A stretch of 64,000 nucleotides of DNA from assembly GCA_035315885.1 (NCBI GenBank), contig DATFXM010000071.1:1-64000 (forward strand), written 5' to 3'. How positions within the stretch are numbered: the first letter of the stretch is position 1; each line of letters starts with the position of its first letter. The notes beneath the pieces were generated by a model. The model had not been told where the DNA came from. It did not search any database and saw only the letters and a program-made list of their open reading frames with translations. This document shows positions 18,201-25,656 of the stretch, piece by piece. The stretch is from DATFXM01 sp035315885. GTDB lineage: Bacteria; Acidobacteriota; Blastocatellia; UBA7656. The translations under genes and the position numbers were made by a program.

Positions 18201-18274
18201 ACCACCCCAATCGCTTGATCTCCGGTGTTATCTGATAATGAGTCCCATAGTAGCCCAATCGGCTTTGCGGTCAT
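15215..18274 (-). CDS. Polysaccharide pyruvyl transferase fused to a GT2 glycosyltransferase
   Basis: The N-terminal third (about residues 1-330) is a pyruvyl transferase-type domain: GLLWDSLSDNTGDQAIGVVL, FVIVGGGELLRSKGDPYYDR, IVTVRSEYDAQLI and ALICSSLHAAIFA. A coiled coil follows (about 350-450), ending in LGWKLLAAYGKIKYRYLLP, then a beta domain with LFISGWCYHS. The C-terminal GT2 domain has LVAICMATYNPPADLLIRQL, CVISDDHSDQSAF and YIALSDQDDVWHSDKI. It could add a ketal-linked pyruvate and a sugar to the same glycan; the role is inferred from the domains. The ATG at 18274 is chosen since the domain starts at once; the frame is open to 18382. About 1019 residues. It follows the giant membrane gene on the same strand. 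Confidence 0.82.
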   Translation of the reverse strand: MTAKPIGLLWDSLSDNTGDQAIGVVLKRYLEDLCLPYEVLNPLSYDASSSAFVIVGGGELLRSKGDPYYDRFRLHGPHVLLAAGTHSPANLEYLNEYQIVTVRSEYDAQLIRGAVPNVEVMPCVSTLMPHFFSGRFGSEKTTGTLGVHVHYGTVSGVPDIAAALEELAKRWKLVFIPFTRYNADFELMNRLAARINNASVAPVKDPRETFQTIEQLDALICSSLHAAIFACASNVPFLVYPYAQKIRNFCEDRGLTGLLFESGAELVSKCRSLFESKLDFTSMIAADTGRVLNVLDRVVHCADRRGTLSRHPSTNASGNYAEAYYRQVMDHYRSLGMAMAESVGTQLDLASRTASLRTIAGQLEQTEKRASLLASELLFSQKQLEEERRDANRLRTDANRRILALQSELETLKRQRDEHKRATESLRLEIDEMSAEMAATKASLGWKLLAAYGKIKYRYLLPIYALFGQRPSHGQAEPELRWALDHPLPSSISIGRGNSLFISGWCYHSTKTITDLELRVDEHDQPLKALRMSRADLWAAHGPSIDPLGKSYTSGFWGFASVPAGVEQTHVALQLKATLDDRTELIETLARIPVEPESKDQECGFDAGRDQDTSRPLVAICMATYNPPADLLIRQLDTIRAQTHENWVCVISDDHSDQSAFRTLCEVVGDDPRFSISRSERRLGFYRNFERALRLAPGEASYIALSDQDDVWHSDKIATLLAEFSEQTTLVYADVNIVDREGTLIAGTYWTTRPNNYTDFSSLILANTITGAASMFRRELLEYILPFPERIGHSYHDHWIACVALALGEVKYVDRPLHNYVQHSGNVIGHCAPPPRTFVKKLRGAAGRVLKFRNALGSWRAVYFHELMRPELIARVLLLRCAERISPEKRAALRRMVSLDELMRSVVWLGLRSLRSVRGVTETLGAENHLFGAVVWKTTYRFKSWIRRRFIPVGKAAGRSGPGPVKAVFSWNHDRNGGLPSVVPPSDSSPATQELTPQAKPATGDSADATASKSNSSGI

Positions 18275-18415
18275 CGACATACCTAGCGAGAAAAACTGGC
18301 GCTTTCCCACCACCCACCATTTTGCGCCGTGCAGCTTCTGTGAGGTCCATAGAGTGTTACGTCTTACGCTGAGCAGAGTCAAGAACGAGAAGCAAGAAAG
18401 TGAACTTAGGCCAGC

Positions 18416-20818
18416 TTAACCATCTGGAGAGGGACACTCAAAAACTCGCTCACGCTGTGCGAGTTCGAACTCGGAACCTGATATCGCGACGCGCAATCGG
18501 TGGGTGTGTCCGTCTTTCAAGGCGCCAGGTGTCTCGAACCGAAATCCGTACCGACCATCTCCAAACGGAATCCTCTTAAGATCGAGCCTGAGAATGTTGG
18601 CGGTCACTGAATCTATCACTCTGTCCCCATCGTACAGCAACGCGGTGAGCCTCCTGAGCGGATGGCTTTTGTCCCAGACCCATCCGGAGATTTCAGCGCA
18701 GTCGGCGTGATCGAGGGAACCCTGATAACTCGGCGGGGCGGTAAGCGAGCACGGCTCCGGTGGATCGGGAGGTTTGGACAGCTCCGTCGAATTTGGGGAT
18801 GACATGATCTCAAAAATCGAAAAGCTGTCGTTGGCCCCCTTCGCTACGAGATGGAGGTTTGTGGATTCCAACTCCGATTGACCGCCGCCGATGGCTAGCA
18901 CGTAGCGCGCGCCCCTTGAACTAAACGCAGTGTTCGTTGGCGCGATTCGCAAGGTCAAGACATAGACTCCGAGGCGATCCAGCGTGATCGGACAATCGTT
19001 TTTCTGATATGCCAATAAGAGATGATTCATGCGGTTGTATGTGTCTTCAAGTTCTCCCTGAGGGTCCAGTTGGCGCCAGAATAAGAGCGGAGGCGGCAGC
19101 AGCACTCCGCCAATCGTCCTGCCCCCGAGCATGGTGACAAGGGTGCTGGGATAATTGTCGCCATAGCAAATCCACAGTGGACGTTCGCCGGGCTGCGAGT
19201 TCAATGATTGTATTCGAGACGCTATCTCTGACTTGTAGATGTAGTCCAGGTTAGACGCGAGCGGGTTGAAAAAAGCGGACGTAACCAGGCACAGGACACC
19301 CATCAGGCCCATAAACAATCTGGTTTTGCCGGCCAGCATGAACCAGCCGGCGACTCCAAACAAAAGTGACATCACCAAGACGATAGCCAGTGATGGGAAC
19401 CAGCCAGTTTGCCTTCGTGTCTGCAACCCCGCTACCACGACCGTGGCAACCATCGCAACGATTCCAGCGATGAGCGGAATGCGCTCTTGGCTGGTCGATT
19501 CGGCTGCAAGGTCGCGGGTCTTCGCGAGCGTCATCGAGCAAAGCAGGATAGAAACCAATCCGAGTGCGAGGTCAATCCTTAGGCAGTTACTGTAACTCAG
19601 TAGCGTCGCCCGTGCGAGATTCTCGGGCAGACCGACAAAAGCATAGAAGAGAAGACCAACCAGGCAAGCGAGGAGCGCCAAGCCTACAGCTCCGAGAGCC
19701 GATCTGAGCCGCCGCGAAAACGCGTATGCTGCCAAAACCGCCGGAAACATGAAATAGAACGAGGAGGCCTCGCTTTGATTTTGCAGAATTGCATCGGCGT
19801 GTGCTGGAGAGTAGGTGGTCCGCCAATTGTAGACGCCTCGGAAAAGCAGCGTAATATTCAAGCCCCCGCCGACTGCCACTCGCTGTCCGGGATACACGGT
19901 CTCACGCATTGCTTGAAGGGCCGGTCCTGCTGAGATCAACACCGATATTGAGATGCCGGCAGCCACAACTACAGCGAGTATTAACGAAACCAACCGACTT
20001 GCCGACGGTGGCCATAGCGCCTTGTACAGTTTGTCCCGATACACCAACCCGCCGAACAAGAATAGCGATACATAGACAACCGGCACCTGCCATGCCGGAT
20101 ACAGGATCATAGCGAATCCCGGAATGGCGAGCCCGAGAAGCAACGCCGATAGCAACTGAACGATCGTCTTTTGACTGTTAAGCAGATGAAACGCCGACAG
20201 ACACGCGAGGGCGGCGAAAAACGTCAGATATGCCGGCCAAAGCGACCAGCAGACGACGTAAGCCGAACCGCAAAACCAGAAAGACCCAAATGCTGCGATA
20301 AGTTGCTGGCCTTGAAGTACAATCTCGAACAACAGAAACAGTGTCGTAAAGCAGGCGAATACTTGAAACCACCATTGCCACGCAAGTCCTCGCTGAGCGC
20401 CGAGAAAGAAGTAACCCCACGTGGCCGGCCTTGCGAGTGTGCTAATGTGTAGCACCGGCGTCGCAGGGATCATCAGCATATTCTGCCCGTCACAGAAATT
20501 CGAATTGATGACCGGGAACCTCGGGTTGTGAGAGAGCTGGCTCAGTGCCCAGGGCGTGTAGAACATCCACTCATCGCCTCTGACCTGGCGCGATCGGGCT
20601 TGCACAACTCCATCGCGGCCCTCAGTAGCTGAGCTGACCCGCGCCTTCAAACCGCTGAGCAGATACGTCGAGTCCGCAGAGCCGAGCGACCAGAGATCGG
20701 TGGTGCACGCGATTGAAGAGCCGTGCAATCCGAGCGCGACCAATAGCAGGAAGAGCAGCCAAGTCGCGACAAGGAGACGAGTCCTGAATGACCACTGCGC
20801 GAAAACCTCGCGTATCAA
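18416..20818 (-). CDS. Giant multi-pass membrane protein, paralogue A
   Basis: This is an 800-residue protein with about 12 hydrophobic segments in the first 520 residues and a soluble C-terminal part. A block of long extracytoplasmic residues reads ALSQLSHNPRFPVINSNFCD then GQNMLMIPATPVLH and RPATWGYFFLGAQRGLAWQW. I associate that pattern with DUF7657-type proteins of surface-glycan clusters. The C-terminus carries the GWVWDKSHPLRRLTALLYDG module, ending GDGRYGFRFETPG. It closely resembles the divergent protein at 21176, throughout its length. The start is TTG at 20818 with GGAGG five bases upstream, conserved in both copies. The function is unknown; a role in polysaccharide transfer or polymerisation is inferred from position. 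Confidence 0.8.
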   Translation of the reverse strand: MIREVFAQWSFRTRLLVATWLLFLLLVALGLHGSSIACTTDLWSLGSADSTYLLSGLKARVSSATEGRDGVVQARSRQVRGDEWMFYTPWALSQLSHNPRFPVINSNFCDGQNMLMIPATPVLHISTLARPATWGYFFLGAQRGLAWQWWFQVFACFTTLFLLFEIVLQGQQLIAAFGSFWFCGSAYVVCWSLWPAYLTFFAALACLSAFHLLNSQKTIVQLLSALLLGLAIPGFAMILYPAWQVPVVYVSLFLFGGLVYRDKLYKALWPPSASRLVSLILAVVVAAGISISVLISAGPALQAMRETVYPGQRVAVGGGLNITLLFRGVYNWRTTYSPAHADAILQNQSEASSFYFMFPAVLAAYAFSRRLRSALGAVGLALLACLVGLLFYAFVGLPENLARATLLSYSNCLRIDLALGLVSILLCSMTLAKTRDLAAESTSQERIPLIAGIVAMVATVVVAGLQTRRQTGWFPSLAIVLVMSLLFGVAGWFMLAGKTRLFMGLMGVLCLVTSAFFNPLASNLDYIYKSEIASRIQSLNSQPGERPLWICYGDNYPSTLVTMLGGRTIGGVLLPPPLLFWRQLDPQGELEDTYNRMNHLLLAYQKNDCPITLDRLGVYVLTLRIAPTNTAFSSRGARYVLAIGGGQSELESTNLHLVAKGANDSFSIFEIMSSPNSTELSKPPDPPEPCSLTAPPSYQGSLDHADCAEISGWVWDKSHPLRRLTALLYDGDRVIDSVTANILRLDLKRIPFGDGRYGFRFETPGALKDGHTHRLRVAISGSEFELAQRERVFECPSPDG

Positions 20819-20848
20819 CCGGCCCTCCTGAATGACGTGAGAGGTGTC

Positions 20849-20877
20849 AATCTAGCGCTCTGTGCGCAAGAGTACAA
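20849..20877 (-). promoter_or_regulatory. Promoter of giant membrane gene A (conserved in its twin)
   Basis: On the minus strand TTGTAC (20877-20872) and TAGATT (20854-20849) are separated by exactly 17 bp. The same two hexamers with the same 17-bp spacing precede the paralogous gene at 21117-21145, although most spacer bases differ. Conservation of boxes but not of spacer is good evidence for a sigma-70-type promoter. The start site is predicted near 20842. Confidence 0.75.
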
Positions 20878-20963
20878 GAGATCGGTGGTGACTTAATTTG
20901 ATTGCGGGCGACTTCATAATTGTCGCTGTCCCCGCTATGCGCCGGTTTCACGCCTGTGGGATT

Positions 20964-20984
20964 CTTTGCGGTCTTGGTGTGAAC
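20964..20984 (+). repeat. CTTTGCGGTC repeat copy
   Basis: CTTTGCGGTCTTGGTGTGAA here matches the sequence at 46738-46760 with few differences, and resembles the inverted pair at 49332-49441. It lies in the non-conserved middle of the gap between the two giant membrane genes. Its function is unknown. Confidence 0.5.
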
Positions 20985-21116
20985 CCCCGGCTTGGCACGT
21001 AGCTAATGGTGGGACCCCGCCAACATTATTCAAAATCAAACTAAGACAGCGTAGTAGTCTCACCACCCGAGCCCGGATCGCTGCCCTCTCACAGAATGTT
21101 AGGTCAATGGGTTCTC

Positions 21117-21145
21117 TTGTACTCCTGCCATCGCAGCGTTAGATT
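21117..21145 (+). promoter_or_regulatory. Promoter of giant membrane gene B
   Basis: TTGTAC (21117-21122), 17 bp and TAGATT (21140-21145), matching the promoter of the divergent paralogue. The sequence from about 21113 to the start codon is similar to the inverse of 20819-20880, including GACACCTCTC, the ribosome site AGGAGGGCCGG and the TTG start. The duplication therefore included the regulatory region. Confidence 0.75.
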
Positions 21146-21175
21146 GACACCTCTCATGTCATTAAGGAGGGCCGG

Positions 21176-23590
21176 TTGATACGCGAGTCGTTCGCGCGTT
21201 GGTCATTCAAAACAAAATTGTTAGTGGGGACCTGGCTCCTGTTCGTGGTGCTCGTTACCGGTGGAGTGCACGGGTCGTCCTTCGGATGCACCGCGAATCT
21301 TTGGCCCCTTAGCTCTCCCGACTCGAGTTACCTTTTCAGCAGCTTGAAACAGCGGCTCAGCTTTTTGACCCGCGTCCGTCCAGCACTTTTCATGGCTCAG
21401 CACCGCGGCATCAGATCAGACGAATACGTATTCTATACGTCCTGGGCTTTGAGCCAGCTCTCCCACAGACCGAAATTCCCGGTCATCAATTCGAACATTG
21501 GTGACGGTCAGAACATGCTCGTGATACCGGCAACGCCGGTGATGCACATCAGCGCGCTTGCGCGTCCAGCCACGTGGGGCTACTTCTTTCTAGGCGCTCA
21601 GCGTGGGCTCGCCTGGCAATGGTGGTTTCAATCATTCGCCTGCTTCACGGTTCTATTCTTGTTGTTCGAGATTGTCCTTAAAGGACATCAACGAATCGCG
21701 TCGTTTGCTGCCTTCTGGTTTTGCAGCTCGTCGTATGTAGTCTGCTGGTCGCTTTGGCCCGCCTATTTGACTTTCTTCGTCGCTCTCGGATGTCTTTCCC
21801 TGTTTCACCTTCTTGCCAGTCAAAAGAGCAGTGTCCAATTTGTATCGGCGACGCTGCTTGGCCTCGCAATTCCTGGGTTTGGCATGCTCCTGTACCCTCC
21901 CTGGCAGGTGCCGGTCGTTTACTTGTTTTTGGCTTTATTCGTGGGGCTCGTCTTGCGCGACAAGCTCTACAAGCGGTTATGGCCGGTCTCTCTAACTCGC
22001 GTGCTTGCGCTTTCGCTCGGGCTGCTCGTAGCAGCGGGGCTATCGACATCGTTTCTGATCTCAACCTGGCCCGCCCTTAGTCTGATCAACCAGACCGTAT
22101 ACCCTGGCAAGCGCGTGATACTCGGAGGTGGTTACCCGCTGCTCCACTTGTTCAGGGGTACGTTCAACCTGATGACAAACTACGTCTATCAGCGTGCGCA
22201 GGAGGTGTTTCTGAACCAGAGTGAAAGCGCATCGTTCTATTTCCTTTTTCCGGCGGTAGTCGCAGCAAGCATCGTCTCGAAACGCATCAGGGTTCAACTC
22301 GGAATAATTGGGTTCGCAGTTCTTGCGGTCATCGCGGGTCTGTTGGTCTATATGCTTATAGGATTCCCCGAGCCGATCGCCAAAGCGACGCTAATGAGTC
22401 ACAGTTCGCCACATAGAATGGATCTGGCGCTGGGCCTCGGCTCGATCCTCCTTTGCGCGATGATTCTGGTGCGCAAACGCGAGGATGTCCCCTTTGAATC
22501 TGGTTGGCGATGGTTTGCTGCGACGATGGGGGGAAGTGCGATCTCGTTCTTTGTCGTTGTTTTGACTGGCCTTCAACTTTCCAAGCGAATCGGGTCGTTT
22601 CCATCACTCACCGCGACGTTATTCGCTGCGCTGTTGTTCGGCATCGCATCCTGGTTGATGTTGTCTGGAAGGACCCGATTCTTTGTTGCGTTGGTAGGAA
22701 CTGTCTGCATTGCAACCACCGCGTTCTTTAATCCGTTAGCCACGAATCTGGACTACTTGTACAAATCCGAGATTGCAGCTCAGATACAATCTTTGAATGC
22801 GGCAGCGGGGACCGAACGTCCGCTATGGGTTTGCTATGGAAACAACTACCCCAGCACGCTGGTATCGATTCTTGGTGGCCGAACAATTGGCGGAGTCATG
22901 TTGCCGCCTCCGCTTTCGTTCTGGCGGGACCTCGACCCTGACGGAGCTCTTTCCCACTCTTACAATCGTCTGAATCACTTGTATCTTAAATACGAAAGCG
23001 ACGACTGCCGCGCCGCGGTTGACCTGGTGGGCCTCGAGGTGGTCACACTCAAGATATCGCCGACAAATCCGGTTTTTAGAAGGCGGGGAGCCCGATATGT
23101 ATTAGCGACGGGCGAGTATCAGGACGACCTGAAATCGCCGAACCTCAGACTGGTTTCGCGAGGTACAGATGATAGTTTTTCAATCTTCGAAATAGATCCG
23201 CTCTCCGATTCCAACAGAGCTGCTGAATCAATGTCCGCCGACGGGCGCCAACAATGCGTCCTGACTGGGGCGCCCAGTTATCATGGCGTAATCGATCAGG
23301 TCGATTGCCGAGCGATCACGGGTTGGGTATGGGACAGCAACCATCCGGCGATTCGATTGACCGCCGCTCTTTATGAGGGAAGCAAACTCATTGCGACAGC
23401 GCCTGCCAACACGCTAAGGTCGGATTTGGCGCGAGTTCCAATGGGCGATGGTCGTTACGGCTTTAGCTTCAATTTACCGGACGGGTTCCGAAACGGAAAT
23501 GCACACAGAATTCGAGTGAAAATATTGGAGGACGAATTTGAAATCACAAAAACTGAGGCCCTGGTTGAGTGTCCGGCTTCTGACGGCTAA
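21176..23590 (+). CDS. Giant multi-pass membrane protein, paralogue B
   Basis: This 804-residue paralogue of the protein at 18416 is placed head to head with it. The N-termini align without gaps (MIRESFARWSFKTKLLVGTW against MIREVFAQWSFRTRLLVATW), and so do FPVINSNIGDGQNMLVIPAT and RPATWGYFFLGAQRGLAWQW. It has about 12 membrane segments, a soluble domain with WVCYGNNYPSTLVSILGGRT and TIGGVMLPPPLSFWRDLDP, and the C-terminal module RAITGWVWDSNHP...GDGRYGFSF. The start is TTG at 21176, with AGGAGG five bases upstream. I infer a surface-polysaccharide job and perhaps different specificity from copy A. It is followed after 80 bp by the aminotransferase gene on the same strand. Confidence 0.8.
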   Translation: MIRESFARWSFKTKLLVGTWLLFVVLVTGGVHGSSFGCTANLWPLSSPDSSYLFSSLKQRLSFLTRVRPALFMAQHRGIRSDEYVFYTSWALSQLSHRPKFPVINSNIGDGQNMLVIPATPVMHISALARPATWGYFFLGAQRGLAWQWWFQSFACFTVLFLLFEIVLKGHQRIASFAAFWFCSSSYVVCWSLWPAYLTFFVALGCLSLFHLLASQKSSVQFVSATLLGLAIPGFGMLLYPPWQVPVVYLFLALFVGLVLRDKLYKRLWPVSLTRVLALSLGLLVAAGLSTSFLISTWPALSLINQTVYPGKRVILGGGYPLLHLFRGTFNLMTNYVYQRAQEVFLNQSESASFYFLFPAVVAASIVSKRIRVQLGIIGFAVLAVIAGLLVYMLIGFPEPIAKATLMSHSSPHRMDLALGLGSILLCAMILVRKREDVPFESGWRWFAATMGGSAISFFVVVLTGLQLSKRIGSFPSLTATLFAALLFGIASWLMLSGRTRFFVALVGTVCIATTAFFNPLATNLDYLYKSEIAAQIQSLNAAAGTERPLWVCYGNNYPSTLVSILGGRTIGGVMLPPPLSFWRDLDPDGALSHSYNRLNHLYLKYESDDCRAAVDLVGLEVVTLKISPTNPVFRRRGARYVLATGEYQDDLKSPNLRLVSRGTDDSFSIFEIDPLSDSNRAAESMSADGRQQCVLTGAPSYHGVIDQVDCRAITGWVWDSNHPAIRLTAALYEGSKLIATAPANTLRSDLARVPMGDGRYGFSFNLPDGFRNGNAHRIRVKILEDEFEITKTEALVECPASDG

Positions 23591-23670
23591 GTTGGCAACC
23601 GATGACTTCCGCTTATAACCTCTTCAGCCGGCAAGAGCGCAGTTGATTCTTTGTTTCGTTGAAAAGATCA

Positions 23671-24777
23671 ATGAACATTCCCCTGGTCGACCTTAAGCTA
23701 CAGCATCGCATACTTGCTCGCGAAATAGATTCAGCAATAGCAAGGGTGATCGCGGATGCTGATTTTGTTCTCGGTAAGGACGTCGAGGCGTTCGAGATCG
23801 AGTTCGCAAGTTTCTGCGAGGCATCACACGCAGTAGGCGTAGACTCCGGCACCTCCGCTCTGGAACTCGCACTGCGGGCCTTCAACATTGGCAAAGGCGA
23901 TGAAGTCATAACCGTCTCTCACACCTTCATCGCTACCGTCACCGCGATCTCGCAAACCGGAGCGCGACCCGTTCTGGTGGACGTTGACCCGAATACTTAC
24001 CTGATGAACGTAGAGCTGATCGAGCGCGCTATCACCGCGAGGACCACAGCGATCGTGCCAGTTCACCTCTACGGTCAGGCAGTCGACATGGATGCGGTTA
24101 CCGCTATCGCCCGCGCGCATAAGCTTGCGGTGATCGAAGACGCGTGTCAGGCGCACGGTGCCCGCGTGGAGAAGCGGCGCGTAGGAAGTATAGGAGACGC
24201 CGGCTGTTTCAGTTTTTATCCCGGCAAGAACCTGGGGGCTCTCGGCGAGGCCGGCGCAGTCGTCACAAACAATCAAGAAGTCGCCCGCCGGATACGATCC
24301 TTGCGCAATCACGGGCAGAGTCAGAAATATCAACACGAAGAGATTGGGTTCAATCGCCGTCTGGACTCGATTCAGGCCGCGATGCTGAGAGTGAAGCTCC
24401 CTCTCGTCGATGATTGGAATGCCGCGCGTGCTCGGTCGGCATCGGTCTACGATGAGATGCTGCGCGGTGTTGAGGGGGTCATTACGCCGGCAGTGTCGCG
24501 CACCGACCCTGCTTCACACGTTTACCATTTGTACGTCATTCAGCATCCGCAAAGGGACGCGCTGCTGAAACATCTTCAGGGCTTGGGAGTGTCCGCTCAG
24601 ATTCATTACCCGACTCCGGTGCACCTGCAGCCGTGCTATGAGGCTCTCGAACTCAAGCGCGGAAGTCTTCCAGTGACCGAGGCATTGGCAGGTCGAGTCT
24701 TGTCTCTGCCGATGTTTCCGGAGATCACCGAAGAGCAAATCGAGTACGTAGCGCGTTGCATCCGTAGCTTTGCCTGA
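23671..24777 (+). CDS. DegT/DnrJ/EryC1/StrS-type sugar aminotransferase
   Basis: This is a 368-residue PLP enzyme of the nucleotide-sugar aminotransferase family. PLVDLKLQ starts the protein, then GVDSGTSALELALRAFNIGK, DEVITVSHTFIATVTAI, PVHLYGQAVDMDAV and VIEDACQAHGA with the cofactor-binding aspartate. FSFYPGKNLGALGEAGAV carries the PLP lysine (K186 from this start). RSLRNHGQSQKYQHEEIGFN and RLDSIQAAMLRVKL complete the signature. It transfers an amino group to a keto-sugar nucleotide, giving an amino-sugar donor for the polysaccharide. The ATG at 23671 is preferred to an in-frame TTG at 23659. It ends close to the converging ABC gene. Confidence 0.93.
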   Translation: MNIPLVDLKLQHRILAREIDSAIARVIADADFVLGKDVEAFEIEFASFCEASHAVGVDSGTSALELALRAFNIGKGDEVITVSHTFIATVTAISQTGARPVLVDVDPNTYLMNVELIERAITARTTAIVPVHLYGQAVDMDAVTAIARAHKLAVIEDACQAHGARVEKRRVGSIGDAGCFSFYPGKNLGALGEAGAVVTNNQEVARRIRSLRNHGQSQKYQHEEIGFNRRLDSIQAAMLRVKLPLVDDWNAARARSASVYDEMLRGVEGVITPAVSRTDPASHVYHLYVIQHPQRDALLKHLQGLGVSAQIHYPTPVHLQPCYEALELKRGSLPVTEALAGRVLSLPMFPEITEEQIEYVARCIRSFA

Positions 24778-24820
24778 TTGAAAACGTACCGAGTTTCAAC
24801 CTCCGACTTTCGCGGCTGTG

Positions 24821-24839
24821 ACTCAGCACTCAGCACTCC
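24821..24839 (+). repeat. Short inverse-heptad run between convergent genes
   Basis: ACTCAGCACTCAGCACTCC contains CTCAGCA, CTCAGCA and a partial unit. It sits between the ends of the aminotransferase gene and the ABC ATPase gene, which converge here. The opposite arm is missing. Confidence 0.5.
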
Positions 24840-24851
24840 CTTGACGTTGAT

Positions 24852-25625
24852 TCAATACATCGCAGCGTAGTCCCCTACAACTTCCGCGGCGGGACCACTC
24901 CTGATGACTTGCCCCTGGTCGAGAAGGAGCGCTCGGTGACAATGTTCCTTTACCAGCGACACGCTGTGCGTTACGAACAAGACCGTGCGACCGTCGCGTT
25001 GGACGTCATCAATCTTGCCGAGACACTTCTTCTGAAAACTCGCGTCTCCCACCGCCAGGACTTCATCTACGATTAGAATCTCGGGATCGAGATGTGCGGC
25101 AACCGAAAACGCGAGCCTCAGGTACATGCCGCTCGAGTAATGTTTGACTGCCGTCTCCAGAAATCGTTCGACTTCCGCGAACTGAACTATCTCATCAAAA
25201 CGCGCGCTTATCTCTCGTCGTCCCATTCCGAGCACCGCGCCGTTCAAAAATATGTTCTCTCTTCCCGTGAGGTCAGGGTGAAAACCAGTCCCAAGCTCCA
25301 AAAGGCTCGCGACCCTGCCGTACAACTCCGCGCGACCGCTGGTTGGCTCGATGATCCTCGACAGCACCTTCAACAGAGTCGACTTTCCTGCGCCGTTCGG
25401 GCCGATGATCCCCATCACTTCGCCCGGCATCACTTCAAAGCTGACGTCCTTCAAACCCCAGATCATTTCTTCGCGGGGACGGCGCTTGCCCCTGATGCGG
25501 TCGAATGCAAATCGAGTAGATCTCACGATCGATTCGCGAAGCGTCGGATAGTGCACAGAGGGAGCATCTCCGGGGCTGATAAGAAACTGCTTGGTAAGAC
25601 TCTCAGCTTTGATGATCGGCTTCAT
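24852..25625 (-). CDS. ABC transporter ATP-binding protein, polysaccharide export (Wzt/TagH-like)
   Basis: This is a 257-residue ATPase with a Walker A motif GPNGAGKST (residues 75-83), the signature YSSGMYLRLAFSVA (163-176), Walker B ILIVDEVLAVGD (183-194) and the switch H220. The N-terminal extension HYPTLRESIVRSTRFAFDRI and the RENIFLNGAVLGMGRREI segment are typical of O-antigen, teichoic acid and capsule exporters. It ends straight after the nucleotide-binding fold, without the C-terminal substrate-binding domain of the long Wzt proteins. The ATG at 25625 is chosen over an upstream in-frame start because it lies after the permease stop (25657). It powers export through the permease encoded upstream. 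Confidence 0.92.
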   Translation of the reverse strand: MKPIIKAESLTKQFLISPGDAPSVHYPTLRESIVRSTRFAFDRIRGKRRPREEMIWGLKDVSFEVMPGEVMGIIGPNGAGKSTLLKVLSRIIEPTSGRAELYGRVASLLELGTGFHPDLTGRENIFLNGAVLGMGRREISARFDEIVQFAEVERFLETAVKHYSSGMYLRLAFSVAAHLDPEILIVDEVLAVGDASFQKKCLGKIDDVQRDGRTVLFVTHSVSLVKEHCHRALLLDQGQVIRSGPAAEVVGDYAAMY

Positions 25626-25656
25626 TCGAATGCCTTCGGTCTCAGGTCTATGACGT

